37,699 nucleotides of DNA from Rhodospirillaceae bacterium (GCA_002687515.1 NZAK01000075.1:1-37699); one strand, 5' to 3'; counted from the first letter of the stretch, positions 1-7,922 are shown. Numbers and translations are program-made. Notes: generated by a model not told the origin, from the sequence alone.

Positions 1-377
1 GACGGTGGCACGGTGGTATGATTTCCGCGAACCAGGAGGCTATCTGGGGAATGTCGGTTTATATTTTTTGCATTTGCGGCTGCGGTGGGCTCCATATCGA
101 TCACCTACGCCAACCTCGTTCGACTAGCTGTGCAGACCGATATTACCTATCGTCCTCCCCCGCAACTTAATCAAAATTTTGCAGTATAATCTCTATACGG
201 AAATCCTAGGTATTCTGAATACTAGCAGGAAATGATTGCGAGCAGAGCGAGCGTCTCGCCCGGCCTGCGCAGCCGAAGCGGCAGCTTCGGCGGAGTATGC
301 AAGCACGAGAAAGATATTTTACCCTATCCAACGGCTTGGCTCTTATTTAGAATGATTATCAGCCGGAAAAACTGCCC
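1..377. other. 5' flank with no confident gene; hairpins and two weak small reading frames
   Basis: No convincing intact gene is visible here, and the stretch is more A+T-rich than what follows. Perfect-stem hairpins lie at 247-259 (5 bp, 3-nt loop) and 272-291 (8 bp, 4-nt loop), neither followed by a T-run, and an imperfect palindrome lies near 207-228. Two weak reading frames are listed separately: a possible frameshifted short membrane peptide (51-189) and a 49-codon frame (232-381) that overlaps the next gene's start. The window edge hides what lies upstream. Confidence 0.5.
51..189 (+). pseudogene. possible frameshifted small membrane peptide
   Basis: An ATG at 51 follows an AGGAGG-like sequence and opens a frame that reads MSVYI before a run of six T at 64-69. 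Read on without a shift, the peptide becomes Cys/Gly/His-rich and unlike a protein. Skipping one base in the T-run gives a hydrophobic stretch (FAFAAAVGSISITYANLV) and then a polar, proline-containing tail ending at TAA 187-189. That is what a short single-pass membrane protein with a one-base homopolymer insertion would look like. It could equally be chance. I recognise no family. Confidence 0.15.
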
Positions 378-381
378 ATGA
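232..381 (+). CDS. possible 49-aa upstream reading frame coupled to the next gene
   Basis: An ATG at 232 is preceded by AGCAGGAA, a plausible ribosome-binding site. The frame stays open for 49 codons and ends at TGA 379-381, giving an ATGA overlap with the start of the Memo/AMMECR1 gene. The peptide is Arg/Ser-rich and resembles no family I know. Part of it is encoded by the hairpins at 247-259 and 272-291, so it may not be a real protein. The support is the coupling geometry and the ribosome-binding site only. Confidence 0.15.
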   Translation: MIASRASVSPGLRSRSGSFGGVCKHEKDILPYPTAWLLFRMIISRKNCP

Positions 382-1880
382 GCCTGATCACCGCAAGAAC
401 CTTTTCCAAAATCCGCCCGCCGGCGGTGGCCGGCACCTTCTATCCCGGCGACGCGGCGGAGTTGGAAGCATCGGTGCGCCAGTATCTGGAGCGGGCGAAA
501 TCCGAGATCGGCGTCATCGACGGCCCCGCCCCGAAGGCGGTCATCGCGCCGCACGCCGGTTACGCCTATTCCGGCCTGACGGCGGCGGCGGCCTACAACG
601 CGCTGGCGCCGGCTAAGGACCGCATCCGCCGGGTGCTGCTGCTCGGCCCCTGCCACCGGGTCGCGGTGCGTGGCCTAGCGCTGTCCTCGGCGGAAGCCTT
701 CGCGACGCCGCTCGGCGATGTGGCCGTCGACAAGGAGGCGGCGAAGCTGATCGAAAAATTACCCCAGGTGAGCGTCTTCGACGATACCCATAAAGCCGAT
801 CACGCGCTGGAAGTGCATCTGCCGTTCCTGCAGGTCGTCCTCGAACAATTTTCCCTGGTGCCGCTGATCGTCGGCCAAGCCAGCACCGAAGAGGTTGCCG
901 AGGTTCTGGAGGCGCTTTGGGGCGGGGAGGAAACGCTGATCCTGATTTCGTCGGATTTGAGCCACTACCTTCCCTATAAAGACGCGCAGACCAGCGACGA
1001 CAATGCGCGCCAATGCATCGAACGGCTGGACGCGATGGCCCTCGGCGAAGAGCAGGCCTGCGGCCGCAATTCGATCCGCCCGCTCTTGAGCCTGGCGCGG
1101 CAGAAGGGGATGAAGGTTCTGACCGCCGATGTGCGCAATTCGGGCGATACCGCCGGCACCAAGAACCAGGTGGTCGGCTACGGCTCGTGGCTGTTCCTGG
1201 AGGATGAAAACACAGCCAATGAAAGCGCGGGCGGCAACGCCAAGGCCGAAGACAGTTTCGGCAATCAGACCCGGCAAATGCTTGATGCCCATGGCGGCCA
1301 TCTCTTGAAAATCGGCACGCGCACCATCCTTGGCCATCTCGGCGGCAAGCAATTGCGTATTGAATTGGACAAATTCCCCGAACCCTTGCGCGAAAACGGC
1401 GCCTGCTTCGTGACCTTGAATAAGGACGGCAAGCTACGCGGCTGCATCGGATCGATCCAGGCGCACCGCCCATTGTTGACCGATGCCGCCGAAAATGCCG
1501 GCCGCGCCGCGTTCCGCGACAATCGGTTCCAGCCGCTGACGAAGGAAGAGCTGCGCGAGAATCATATTTCCATGCATATATCGGTGTTGAGCCCGCAAGT
1601 GCCGATGACCTTCACCGACGAAGCCGATCTGGTATCGCAATTGCGGCCCCGGCTGGATGGCGTCGTCCTGCAAGATCAGGGCAAGCGCGGCGTCTTTTTA
1701 CCGACGGTCTGGGATCAGCTGCCCGAACCGGAAAAATTCTTCACCCATTTGAAGCGCAAGGCGGGCCTGCCCGATACCCACTGGTCAAAAACCGTGCAGG
1801 CCTGGCGCTACGTTACCGAAGGCGTTTCATCGGACGATCTTGCCGATAGCGATGCCTTTTGGGCAGAGGAACCGGCCTAA
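378..1880 (+). CDS. AmmeMemoRadiSam system protein B/A fusion (Memo domain + AMMECR1 domain)
   Basis: This 500-aa protein has two recognisable halves. Residues about 10-275 are a Memo-family domain (extradiol-dioxygenase-like fold), with APHAGY at 57-62, where His59 is a probable metal ligand, and an SDLSHY segment near 191. Residues about 290-495 are an AMMECR1 domain with its hallmark LRGCIGS near 353. Memo, AMMECR1 and a radical-SAM enzyme are known to co-occur as the AmmeMemoRadiSam system, whose biochemical role is not settled. Fusion of A and B fits that grouping, but no radical-SAM gene lies within this window. The start is the ATG at 378; no strong ribosome-binding site is seen. The next gene is 108 nt downstream. 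Function beyond the family name is unknown. Confidence 0.85.
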   Translation: MSLITARTFSKIRPPAVAGTFYPGDAAELEASVRQYLERAKSEIGVIDGPAPKAVIAPHAGYAYSGLTAAAAYNALAPAKDRIRRVLLLGPCHRVAVRGLALSSAEAFATPLGDVAVDKEAAKLIEKLPQVSVFDDTHKADHALEVHLPFLQVVLEQFSLVPLIVGQASTEEVAEVLEALWGGEETLILISSDLSHYLPYKDAQTSDDNARQCIERLDAMALGEEQACGRNSIRPLLSLARQKGMKVLTADVRNSGDTAGTKNQVVGYGSWLFLEDENTANESAGGNAKAEDSFGNQTRQMLDAHGGHLLKIGTRTILGHLGGKQLRIELDKFPEPLRENGACFVTLNKDGKLRGCIGSIQAHRPLLTDAAENAGRAAFRDNRFQPLTKEELRENHISMHISVLSPQVPMTFTDEADLVSQLRPRLDGVVLQDQGKRGVFLPTVWDQLPEPEKFFTHLKRKAGLPDTHWSKTVQAWRYVTEGVSSDDLADSDAFWAEEPA

Positions 1881-1988
1881 GACCCAGCCAGTTCCGATTG
1901 ATCTCCGTGCCGGTGGCCTGATCGAATGGCAATGGGGCCGATTATCTGATAACTCTCAGCCGCTAATTTTAATATCGGGAGGCCGCCA

Positions 1989-2462
1989 ATGGCGCTCAAC
2001 ATCCGCCGCGTCGTCACCGACCATGACCGGGACGGCAAAGCGGTCGTCAGCTTCGATTCGGTCATGGACAATGTGCACGCGTTGCGTTCGGGCAACCTCA
2101 ACAGCCTGTTGTGGAAAACCAATGATACGCCGGCCGAGATCGAGGGCGGCGATGATCCGGCCTTTGCGACGGTCGATATCGAACCGCCGCCCAGGGGCTC
2201 GATCTTTCGCGTGCTCGAATTGAAGCCCGGCAAGGATGCCTATATGCACCGCACCGACACCATCGATTACGCCATCGTCATGTCCGGGGAATGCGTCATG
2301 GCTCTGGACGACGAGGCGGAAGTAACCTTGCGCGCCGGCGACGTGTTGGTGCAGCGCGCAACCTGGCACGGCTGGGCCAATCGCTCGGGCGCCCCCTGCC
2401 AGATCGCCTTTATCCTGATCGGCGCCAATCGGCCCGGCAACGATATTCATTTGGAAAAGTAA
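1989..2462 (+). CDS. small cupin-domain protein
   Basis: This 157-aa protein has one cupin barrel in its second half. Residues 72-101 hold the first cupin-like motif, with His87 and Glu101 as candidate metal ligands and an acidic residue where the second His of the classical motif often stands. Residues 117-131 (AGDVLVQRATWHGWA) hold the second motif with His127. Small single-cupin proteins may be enzymes, isomerases or binding proteins, so the substrate cannot be told. A strong ribosome-binding site, GGGAGG at about 1978, lies 6 nt before the ATG. The cysQ-like gene begins immediately after the stop (TAA then GTG), which indicates one transcript and perhaps translational coupling. Confidence 0.7.
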   Translation: MALNIRRVVTDHDRDGKAVVSFDSVMDNVHALRSGNLNSLLWKTNDTPAEIEGGDDPAFATVDIEPPPRGSIFRVLELKPGKDAYMHRTDTIDYAIVMSGECVMALDDEAEVTLRAGDVLVQRATWHGWANRSGAPCQIAFILIGANRPGNDIHLEK

Positions 2463-3251
2463 GTGAACATAAATTATTCATTCGCAGTCACCCCCGACCT
2501 GGTCGAAAACGTCCGCGAAACCGCCCGCCAGGCCGGCGCCATCATCATGGACATCTACAATTCGGACTTCGCGGTCAAGTCCAAGGAGGACCGCACGCCG
2601 GTGACCGAGGCCGACGAAAAATCCGAAGACCATATCATGCGGGCGCTGGCGAGCCTGACCCCCGACATTCCGTTTATCGGCGAGGAAAGTTACGCCGCCG
2701 GCGCCCGCCCCGATATCTCGGGCGGCATCTTCTGGCTGGTCGATGCCCTCGACGGCACCAAGGAATTCGTGAGACGGCTGGATGAATTTACCGTCAACAT
2801 CGCCCTGGTCAAAAACGGCGAGCCCAAATTCGGCGTCGTCTACGCACCGGCCATCGACGCCATGTATTGGGGCGGCCCGATGGGCGCCTTCGCCGAAACC
2901 AAGAATGTGCCGGCCCACGCCATCGCCGCGCGGGTTCCCGAGAGCGGCGGCATGATCGCCGTGACCAGCCGCTCGCACCGGGGCGCCGAAGACGATTTCC
3001 TCAGCGCCTACAATATAAAGGACAAAATACAAAGCGGCAGCTCGCTCAAATTCTGCCTGATCGCGGCGGGCGAGGCGGATATCTATCCGCGCCTTGCCGG
3101 CACATCAGAATGGGACACCGCCGCCGGGCATGCCGTGCTGACCGCCGCCGGCGGCAGCGTCAAAAGCCTGGAAGGCGTCAATTTGGTCTACGGCAAGGAT
3201 GATATCCTGAATCCCCATTTCATCGCGCTCGGGCGCCCGGCGCCTAGGTGA
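2463..3251 (+). CDS. cysQ: 3'(2'),5'-bisphosphate nucleotidase CysQ (inositol monophosphatase superfamily)
   Basis: A 262-aa Mg2+-dependent, Li+-sensitive type phosphatase expected to hydrolyse 3'-phosphoadenosine 5'-phosphate to AMP, the by-product of sulfate activation and 4'-phosphopantetheine transfer. The metal-binding signatures are visible: FIGEES (71-76), WLVDALDGTKEF (91-102), in which Asp94, Asp97 and Thr99 fit the family motif, and SEWDTAAGHA near 215. Length matches CysQ. The start is a GTG directly abutting the upstream stop. The 3' end overlaps the next gene in a GTGATG junction. Related inositol monophosphatases share these motifs; the LDGTKEF form favours CysQ. Confidence 0.85.
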   Translation: MNINYSFAVTPDLVENVRETARQAGAIIMDIYNSDFAVKSKEDRTPVTEADEKSEDHIMRALASLTPDIPFIGEESYAAGARPDISGGIFWLVDALDGTKEFVRRLDEFTVNIALVKNGEPKFGVVYAPAIDAMYWGGPMGAFAETKNVPAHAIAARVPESGGMIAVTSRSHRGAEDDFLSAYNIKDKIQSGSSLKFCLIAAGEADIYPRLAGTSEWDTAAGHAVLTAAGGSVKSLEGVNLVYGKDDILNPHFIALGRPAPR

Positions 3252-4216
3252 TGCCGCCCCAAGAACCTGTTTTCGTGCAACCCGATGAGGCCGGGCTGGA
3301 ACAAGCCGCCGCGGCATTGCGCGCCGGCGGCCTTGTCGCCTTTCCCACCGAAACCGTTTATGGGCTGGGTGCCGACGCCGCCGACGACCACGCCGTCGCG
3401 CGTATATTCGAGGTCAAGGACCGGCCCGCCTTCAACCCCTTGATCGTGCATCTGCGGGACCAAGCTCACGCCCGCGAATTCTGCGTCTGGAACGATAGCG
3501 CCGAAACCTTGGCCCAACATCTTTGGCCCGGCGCCTTGACCATCGTCTTGCAGCGCAAGGCCGATGCGCGCCTTTCGGCGCTGGTCAGCGCCGGCTTGCA
3601 GACGGTCGCCGTGCGGGTGCCCGATCAGGACATCGCGCAGCAGCTGCTGCACCGGTCCGGGCTCGCCATTGCGGCGCCCAGCGCCAACCCGTCCGGCGCC
3701 GTCAGCCCGACCACGGCCGCCCATGTCGCGGCATCCTTCGCCGGCGGCAGCGCCAGGGGCATTGATTGCATTGTCGATGGCGGGCCGTGCCGTATCGGCC
3801 TCGAATCGACGGTGGTCGATGTGACCGGCGGCACGCCGGTGCTGTTGCGTCCGGGCGGCGTCACCACCGAAGCGATCAGGGATTTGATTGGCGCCCTCGA
3901 CGATGCGCCGCCGGCCGATGCAGTTAAATCGCCGGGCATGCTGAGCCGGCACTACGCCCCCGGCGCCCGTTTGCGCCTGAACGCGGAAATCGCCGAGGCG
4001 GATGAGGTTCTGCTGGGCTTCGGCCCCGGCGCCCCGGAGGATGCCTTGAACCTGAGCGAAACCGGCGACCTGACGCAAGCGGCGGCGCATCTGTTTGCCA
4101 TGCTGCGCCAGTTGGACCAGCCTGGAATTTCCGCCATTGCCGTCATGCCGATCCCCGAATCCGGTCTCGGGCGGGCGATCAACGACCGGCTCAGGCGCGG
4201 CGCAAATCGAGAATAG
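3251..4216 (+). CDS. L-threonylcarbamoyladenylate synthase, Sua5 long form
   Basis: This enzyme makes threonylcarbamoyl-AMP from threonine, bicarbonate and ATP, the first step of the t6A37 modification of ANN-decoding tRNAs. The YrdC domain covers residues about 12-205. It has FPTETVYGLG, the nucleotide/bicarbonate motif KDRPAFNPL near 56-64, and APSANPSG near 142. A linker with SPGMLSRHYAP leads to a C-terminal Sua5 domain of about 90 residues, which marks it as the long Sua5 type and not short TsaC. The ATG at 3251 shares one base with the cysQ stop; an in-frame GTG at 3248 is the alternative start and would add one residue. Cytosolic; cotranscribed with its neighbours. Confidence 0.9.
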   Translation: MPPQEPVFVQPDEAGLEQAAAALRAGGLVAFPTETVYGLGADAADDHAVARIFEVKDRPAFNPLIVHLRDQAHAREFCVWNDSAETLAQHLWPGALTIVLQRKADARLSALVSAGLQTVAVRVPDQDIAQQLLHRSGLAIAAPSANPSGAVSPTTAAHVAASFAGGSARGIDCIVDGGPCRIGLESTVVDVTGGTPVLLRPGGVTTEAIRDLIGALDDAPPADAVKSPGMLSRHYAPGARLRLNAEIAEADEVLLGFGPGAPEDALNLSETGDLTQAAAHLFAMLRQLDQPGISAIAVMPIPESGLGRAINDRLRRGANRE

Positions 4217-4248
4217 CCAACCGGCGGGCACTGAGGTATTAGACGCAT

Positions 4249-5661
4249 ATGCCATTACCCGACGGGACCATCGAGAAGCTGAAATCGATTGCCGGCGCGG
4301 GTGCGGTGCTGACCGAGGCGCCGGACCTGGCCCCCTATGTGCGCGAGGAACGCGGGCTGATGGAGAGCACCTGCGATGCCGTGGTGCGCCCGGGCAGCGC
4401 CGAGGCAACGGCCGAAGTGGTCAAGCTGTGCGCCGGCACAAAAGTGCCGATTGTCGCCATCGGCGGCAACACCGGCCTGGTCGGCGGCGGCGTCGCCGAG
4501 GGCGGCGTCATCATCTCGACCGAACGGCTGAACCGGATCATCGAGATCGACGCCCTCAATCACACGATGACCGTCGAAGCCGGCTGCATCCTGGCCGATA
4601 TCCAAGCGGCCGCCGAAAACGAAAACTGCCTGTTCCCGCTCAGCCTCGGCGCCGAGGGCAGCTGCCGCATCGGCGGTAACCTGGCGACCAATGCCGGCGG
4701 CGTCGGCGTACTCAGATACGGCAATACGCGCGATCTGGTCCTTGGGCTAGAGGTGGTGCTTGCCGACGGCCGCATCTGGAGCGGCATGAGCGCGCTGCGC
4801 AAGGACAATACCGGATACGATTTGAAGCATCTGTTCATCGGCGCCGAGGGGACCCTCGGCATCATCACCAAGGCGGTGCTGAAACTCTATCCCCTGCCCC
4901 GTTCCAAGGTGACGGTGATGGCGGCGCTCGATCAGCTGGACAACATATTGGCGCTGTTCGACCGGGTGCGCGCAATGTGTGGCGACCGGCTGACGGCGTT
5001 CGAAATGATCGCCGAGATCGGGTTGGAGCTGGTTGTCCGGCATATTCCGGAAAGCCGCGATCCGTTTGCCGGGCGCCATCCCTGGTACGTCCTCATGGAG
5101 CTTACCTCGCCGCGCGCCAGCGACGATCTGCGCACCGAAATCGAGGCGGCGCTTGGGGCCGCCTTCGAGGCCGGCGAAATATCCGACGCCGTCTTCGCCG
5201 AGAGCGAGGCGCAAGCATTGGAGCTATGGAAACTGCGGGAAGAAATTCCAGACGCCCAGACCCGCGAAGGCGGCAGCATCAAGCACGACATATCGGTGCC
5301 GGTATCGAAAACCTGTGAATTCATGCGCCGGGCCAGCGAACTGGTCGAAGCCGAAATGCCGGGCATCCGGGTCTGCGCCTTCGGCCATATGGGTGACGGC
5401 AATATCCACTTCAACCTGACCCAGCCCGTGAGCTACGATAAACAGGCCTTTATCGACCGCTGGGCAGACTTCAACCGGATCGTGCATGACCTGGTGGTTG
5501 CGATGAACGGCAGCATCAGCGCCGAACACGGTATCGGATTGGTCAAGCGCGGCGAATTGCAACACTACGCGCCGGCGATTGATTTGGAATTGATGCGTTC
5601 CATCAAACGCGCGCTTGATCCAGACAACATCATGAATCCGGGAAAGATCTTCGATCTTTAG
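4249..5661 (+). CDS. FAD-linked 2-hydroxyacid dehydrogenase (GlcD / D-2-hydroxyglutarate dehydrogenase-like)
   Basis: A 470-aa protein of the vanillyl-alcohol-oxidase (PCMH) flavoprotein superfamily. The N-terminal FAD-binding domain has GGNTGLVGGG at 72-81, GGNLATNAGG near 145-155 and FIGAEGTLGIIT near 200. The C-terminal FAD-oxidase domain has GHMGDGNIHFN near 380, a metal/substrate site in this family, and ISAEHGIG near 422. Expected to oxidise a D-2-hydroxyacid (2-hydroxyglutarate, lactate or glycolate) with electrons passed to a carrier. The sequence alone does not choose between substrates; no glcE/glcF subunits are nearby, which makes a stand-alone D-2-hydroxyglutarate or D-lactate dehydrogenase more likely than a glycolate oxidase. 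Last gene of the operon; a terminator hairpin follows by 24 nt. Confidence 0.85.
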   Translation: MPLPDGTIEKLKSIAGAGAVLTEAPDLAPYVREERGLMESTCDAVVRPGSAEATAEVVKLCAGTKVPIVAIGGNTGLVGGGVAEGGVIISTERLNRIIEIDALNHTMTVEAGCILADIQAAAENENCLFPLSLGAEGSCRIGGNLATNAGGVGVLRYGNTRDLVLGLEVVLADGRIWSGMSALRKDNTGYDLKHLFIGAEGTLGIITKAVLKLYPLPRSKVTVMAALDQLDNILALFDRVRAMCGDRLTAFEMIAEIGLELVVRHIPESRDPFAGRHPWYVLMELTSPRASDDLRTEIEAALGAAFEAGEISDAVFAESEAQALELWKLREEIPDAQTREGGSIKHDISVPVSKTCEFMRRASELVEAEMPGIRVCAFGHMGDGNIHFNLTQPVSYDKQAFIDRWADFNRIVHDLVVAMNGSISAEHGIGLVKRGELQHYAPAIDLELMRSIKRALDPDNIMNPGKIFDL

Positions 5662-5684
5662 CGCATTGTCCAATAAAAATGTTA

Positions 5685-5708
5685 GCCGGGCTCCTTTCGG
5701 AGCCCGGC
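5685..5708. terminator. 10-bp perfect hairpin terminator, possibly bidirectional
   Basis: Arms 5685-5694 and 5699-5708 are perfectly complementary over 10 bp with a 4-nt loop (TTTC on +, GAAA on -). On + the tail is AAGTTT, which would end the upstream operon 24 nt past its stop. On - the hairpin is followed by TAACA and then a five-T run (complement of 5674-5678), so it may equally end a minus-strand transcript coming from the hairpin cluster at 5742-5840. Neither T-tract is ideal. Confidence 0.7.
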
Positions 5709-5741
5709 AAGTTTAACAGGGAGGCTTCACGTCTAAGAATT

Positions 5742-5840
5742 GGTCCGTTGGGTGGTGTCGGGGGAAACGGACCGTCGGTCCTGGGGTGTCGCCGGACCGA
5801 ACCAATCACCGGGGGAGTGATTGCATTCCTATGTGGAATG
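5742..5840 (-). ncRNA. candidate small RNA: four tandem perfect-stem hairpins with C-rich loops (strand uncertain)
   Basis: Four hairpins follow one another with short spacers. Arms are 5742-5749/5766-5773 (8 bp), 5775-5781/5794-5800 (7 bp), 5804-5809/5817-5822 (6 bp) and 5824-5829/5835-5840 (6 bp), all exactly complementary. Three loops are G-rich on +, that is C-rich on -: the minus loops read TCCCCCGACACCACCC, GGCGACACCCCA and TCCCCCG. On the minus strand the cluster would run straight into the hairpin at 5685-5708. C-rich loops in serial hairpins recall known anti-Shine-Dalgarno-like small RNAs (for example the alphaproteobacterial 'cuckoo' type), but the exact CCUCCUCCC motif is absent. 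No clear promoter is seen on either strand. The structure is seen in the sequence; the RNA identity and strand are inferred. Confidence 0.4.
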
Positions 5841-5894
5841 GGAAACATCTTAAACACGCTGTGTTAACGGCGTATGTCGTTTGTTGAATAATTT

Positions 5895-5920
5895 GTAACA
5901 ATGGGTAACGAGCTGGTAAC
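5895..5920 (+). promoter_or_regulatory. three GTAAC direct repeats phased by one helical turn
   Basis: GTAAC occurs at 5895-5899, 5905-5909 and 5916-5920, so successive starts are 10 and 11 bp apart on the same strand, ending 88 nt before the acyl-CoA dehydrogenase ATG. Direct repeats with this phasing are typical of binding sites for OmpR/PhoB-family response regulators. I cannot assign a regulator and see no convincing -35/-10 pair to place a promoter. Confidence 0.3.
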
Positions 5921-6007
5921 TTGCCGAAAGGCTTAAATTTTGCTGTTTTTAGCCGAATTAGCATCAAGGAGCGTTTTGATCGCCCGCCGGCGATCCGAAA
6001 ATTAGTC

Positions 6008-7816
6008 ATGTCGGATTACTTACCACCGTTGAATGATATCCGCTTTGCCATGCGCGAGGTGGCGGAGTTGTGCCTTGGTGATGGTGGCTTGCCAGCACTG
6101 CCGGGATACGAGGAAGCGACCGATGATACCGTCTCGGCGGTTCTTGATGAAGCCGGCCGCTTCGCGGCGGAAATATTGGCGCCCTTGAACCGATCCGGCG
6201 ATATCGAAGGCTGCAGGCTGGAAAACGGCGTCGTCCGTACGCCGGATGGTTTTAAGGAAGCTTATCAACAAATGGCCGCGTCGGGATGGACCGGCATGTT
6301 GGCGATGCCCGAACATGGCGGCCAGGGATTGCCCAACCAAGTCGCCATTGCCGCCTTCGAAATGTGGTCGTCGGCTAACATGGCGTTCGGCCTGATACCG
6401 CTGATGGTATATTCCGCCATCGAACTTCTGCAACAACACGGAACCGCCGAGCAAAAAGAGGTGTATTTGAGCCGGCTCATCACCGGCGAATGGGTTTCGA
6501 CCATGAACCTGACCGAACCGCAGGCCGGTTCCGATCTTTCCCGGCTGACCACGCGCGCCGTCAAGAACGGGGATCACTACCGCCTCACCGGGCAGAAAAT
6601 ATTCATCACCGGCGGCGACCATGACTGGACCGGCAATATCGTTCACCTTGTGCTTGCCCGGCTTCCGGACGCGCCGCCCGGCACGCGCGGAATTTCGCTG
6701 TTTCTGGTGCCCAAATATCTGGTCAATGCGGACGGCGGCCTGGGCACCCGCAACGATGTCCGCTGCCTTTCGCTGGAGCACAAGCTGGGCATCAACGCCA
6801 GCCCGACTTGCGTCATGTCCTATGGCGAAGACGGTGGCGCCATCGGTTATCTGGTCGGCGAGGAGAACAAGGGGCTGGCGGCGATGTTCACGATGATGAA
6901 TATGTCGCGGCTGGCGGTTGGCGTGCAGGGCGTCGGCATCGGTGAGCGGGCTTATCAACAAGCCCTGGCTTATGCGCGCGAACGCATACAAGGTACGCGC
7001 AAAACCGAAGACGGCGCGGCCGCCGCCGCGATTATCGAGCATCCCGACGTCAAGCGCATGCTGCTTTCGATGAAATCGCTGTGCGAAGCGCACCGCGCCG
7101 TGGCGCTCTATACCGCGCTGTGCATCGATCTGGCAAAGCGCCATCCGGACGAAGCGGTCAGGACCAGATACGATGCCCATTTGGGCCTCCTGACCCCGGT
7201 GGTGAAGGCCTGGATCACGGACGGCGCCGTCGAGGTTGCCAGCATCGGTATCCAAGTGCATGGCGGTACCGGCTTTATCGAGGAAACCGGCGCTGCCCAG
7301 CATCTGCGCGATGCGCGAATTACCACCATCTATGAAGGCACCAACGGCATCCAGGCCGGCGATTTGGTCGGGCGCAAGATCCAGGGTGACGGGGGCCGGG
7401 CCATCAACGGCCTGATCGAAGATATGAAGGCCGCATTGGAATCTCTGGATGCAACCGGCGCGGCCGAACTTGTTGCGGTGAAAGCCGCCCAGGATAGCGC
7501 GTTCCGGGATTTGCAGGATGCGACCCGTTGCCTGTTGGATCGCGGCCCCAGCGACGAAACCGCCATTGTCGCCCACCCCTATTTAACGCTGCTCGGTAAT
7601 GTAATCGGCGGTTGGCTGCTGCTGCTCGCCGCCGTGCGCACGGCCTCGGACCTCAGCATGCCGGATGCCGACCGGACCTTCCTCGAGGGCAAGATCCTTT
7701 CGGCGCGGCATTTCGGGCAAGAGCGGCTGTCAATGTGCGCGGTCTTGGCGGAACGGATTAGAAGCGGCGGCGATGGCACCGCCGCAGCCGTGGCGGATCA
7801 TTTCTCCCGCGCGTGA
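6008..7816 (+). CDS. acyl-CoA dehydrogenase, long form (DmdC/FadE-like)
   Basis: About 602 aa, longer than the usual 380-aa acyl-CoA dehydrogenases because of N- and C-terminal extensions, as in the group containing 3-methylmercaptopropionyl-CoA dehydrogenase DmdC. FAD-dependent alpha,beta-dehydrogenation of an acyl-CoA is expected. Visible motifs are TEPQAGSDL near 169, QKIFITGGDHD near 196, and IYEGTNGIQAGDLVGRK near 441, whose Glu fits the catalytic base position. The C-terminal 130 residues are helical and match the extra domain of this group. The frame extends up to a TTG at 5921, but the ATG at 6008 gives the usual family N-terminus (MSDYLPPL), so I chose it. No strong ribosome-binding site is seen. 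The true acyl substrate cannot be read from sequence; DmdC itself is only one candidate. Confidence 0.85.
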   Translation: MSDYLPPLNDIRFAMREVAELCLGDGGLPALPGYEEATDDTVSAVLDEAGRFAAEILAPLNRSGDIEGCRLENGVVRTPDGFKEAYQQMAASGWTGMLAMPEHGGQGLPNQVAIAAFEMWSSANMAFGLIPLMVYSAIELLQQHGTAEQKEVYLSRLITGEWVSTMNLTEPQAGSDLSRLTTRAVKNGDHYRLTGQKIFITGGDHDWTGNIVHLVLARLPDAPPGTRGISLFLVPKYLVNADGGLGTRNDVRCLSLEHKLGINASPTCVMSYGEDGGAIGYLVGEENKGLAAMFTMMNMSRLAVGVQGVGIGERAYQQALAYARERIQGTRKTEDGAAAAAIIEHPDVKRMLLSMKSLCEAHRAVALYTALCIDLAKRHPDEAVRTRYDAHLGLLTPVVKAWITDGAVEVASIGIQVHGGTGFIEETGAAQHLRDARITTIYEGTNGIQAGDLVGRKIQGDGGRAINGLIEDMKAALESLDATGAAELVAVKAAQDSAFRDLQDATRCLLDRGPSDETAIVAHPYLTLLGNVIGGWLLLLAAVRTASDLSMPDADRTFLEGKILSARHFGQERLSMCAVLAERIRSGGDGTAAAVADHFSRA

Positions 7817-7908
7817 TTGGTCCGCCGGGTGGCGGAAAATTTGGCGAATTCGGTTCATAAAATATTGAGTCCAATGACTTTTTACCTATTCGCCGGCAAA
7901 TTGGTGAG

Positions 7909-7914
7909 TATAAT
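7909..7914 (+). promoter_or_regulatory. candidate -10 element (TATAAT) just before lptF
   Basis: A perfect TATAAT lies with its last base 9 nt before the lptF ATG at 7923. Transcription from it would begin at or within a base or two of the start codon, so the lptF message would be leaderless or nearly so. No Shine-Dalgarno sequence precedes the ATG, which fits. No good -35 hexamer is seen at 16-18 nt spacing, which weakens the call. Confidence 0.35.
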
Positions 7915-7922
7915 CGCCGACG

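Noticed and set aside
613-1473. Long minus-strand frames opposite the Memo/AMMECR1 gene
   Set aside because: Arg/Gly/Pro-rich shadows typical of G+C-rich coding DNA, with no recognisable domain or start context.
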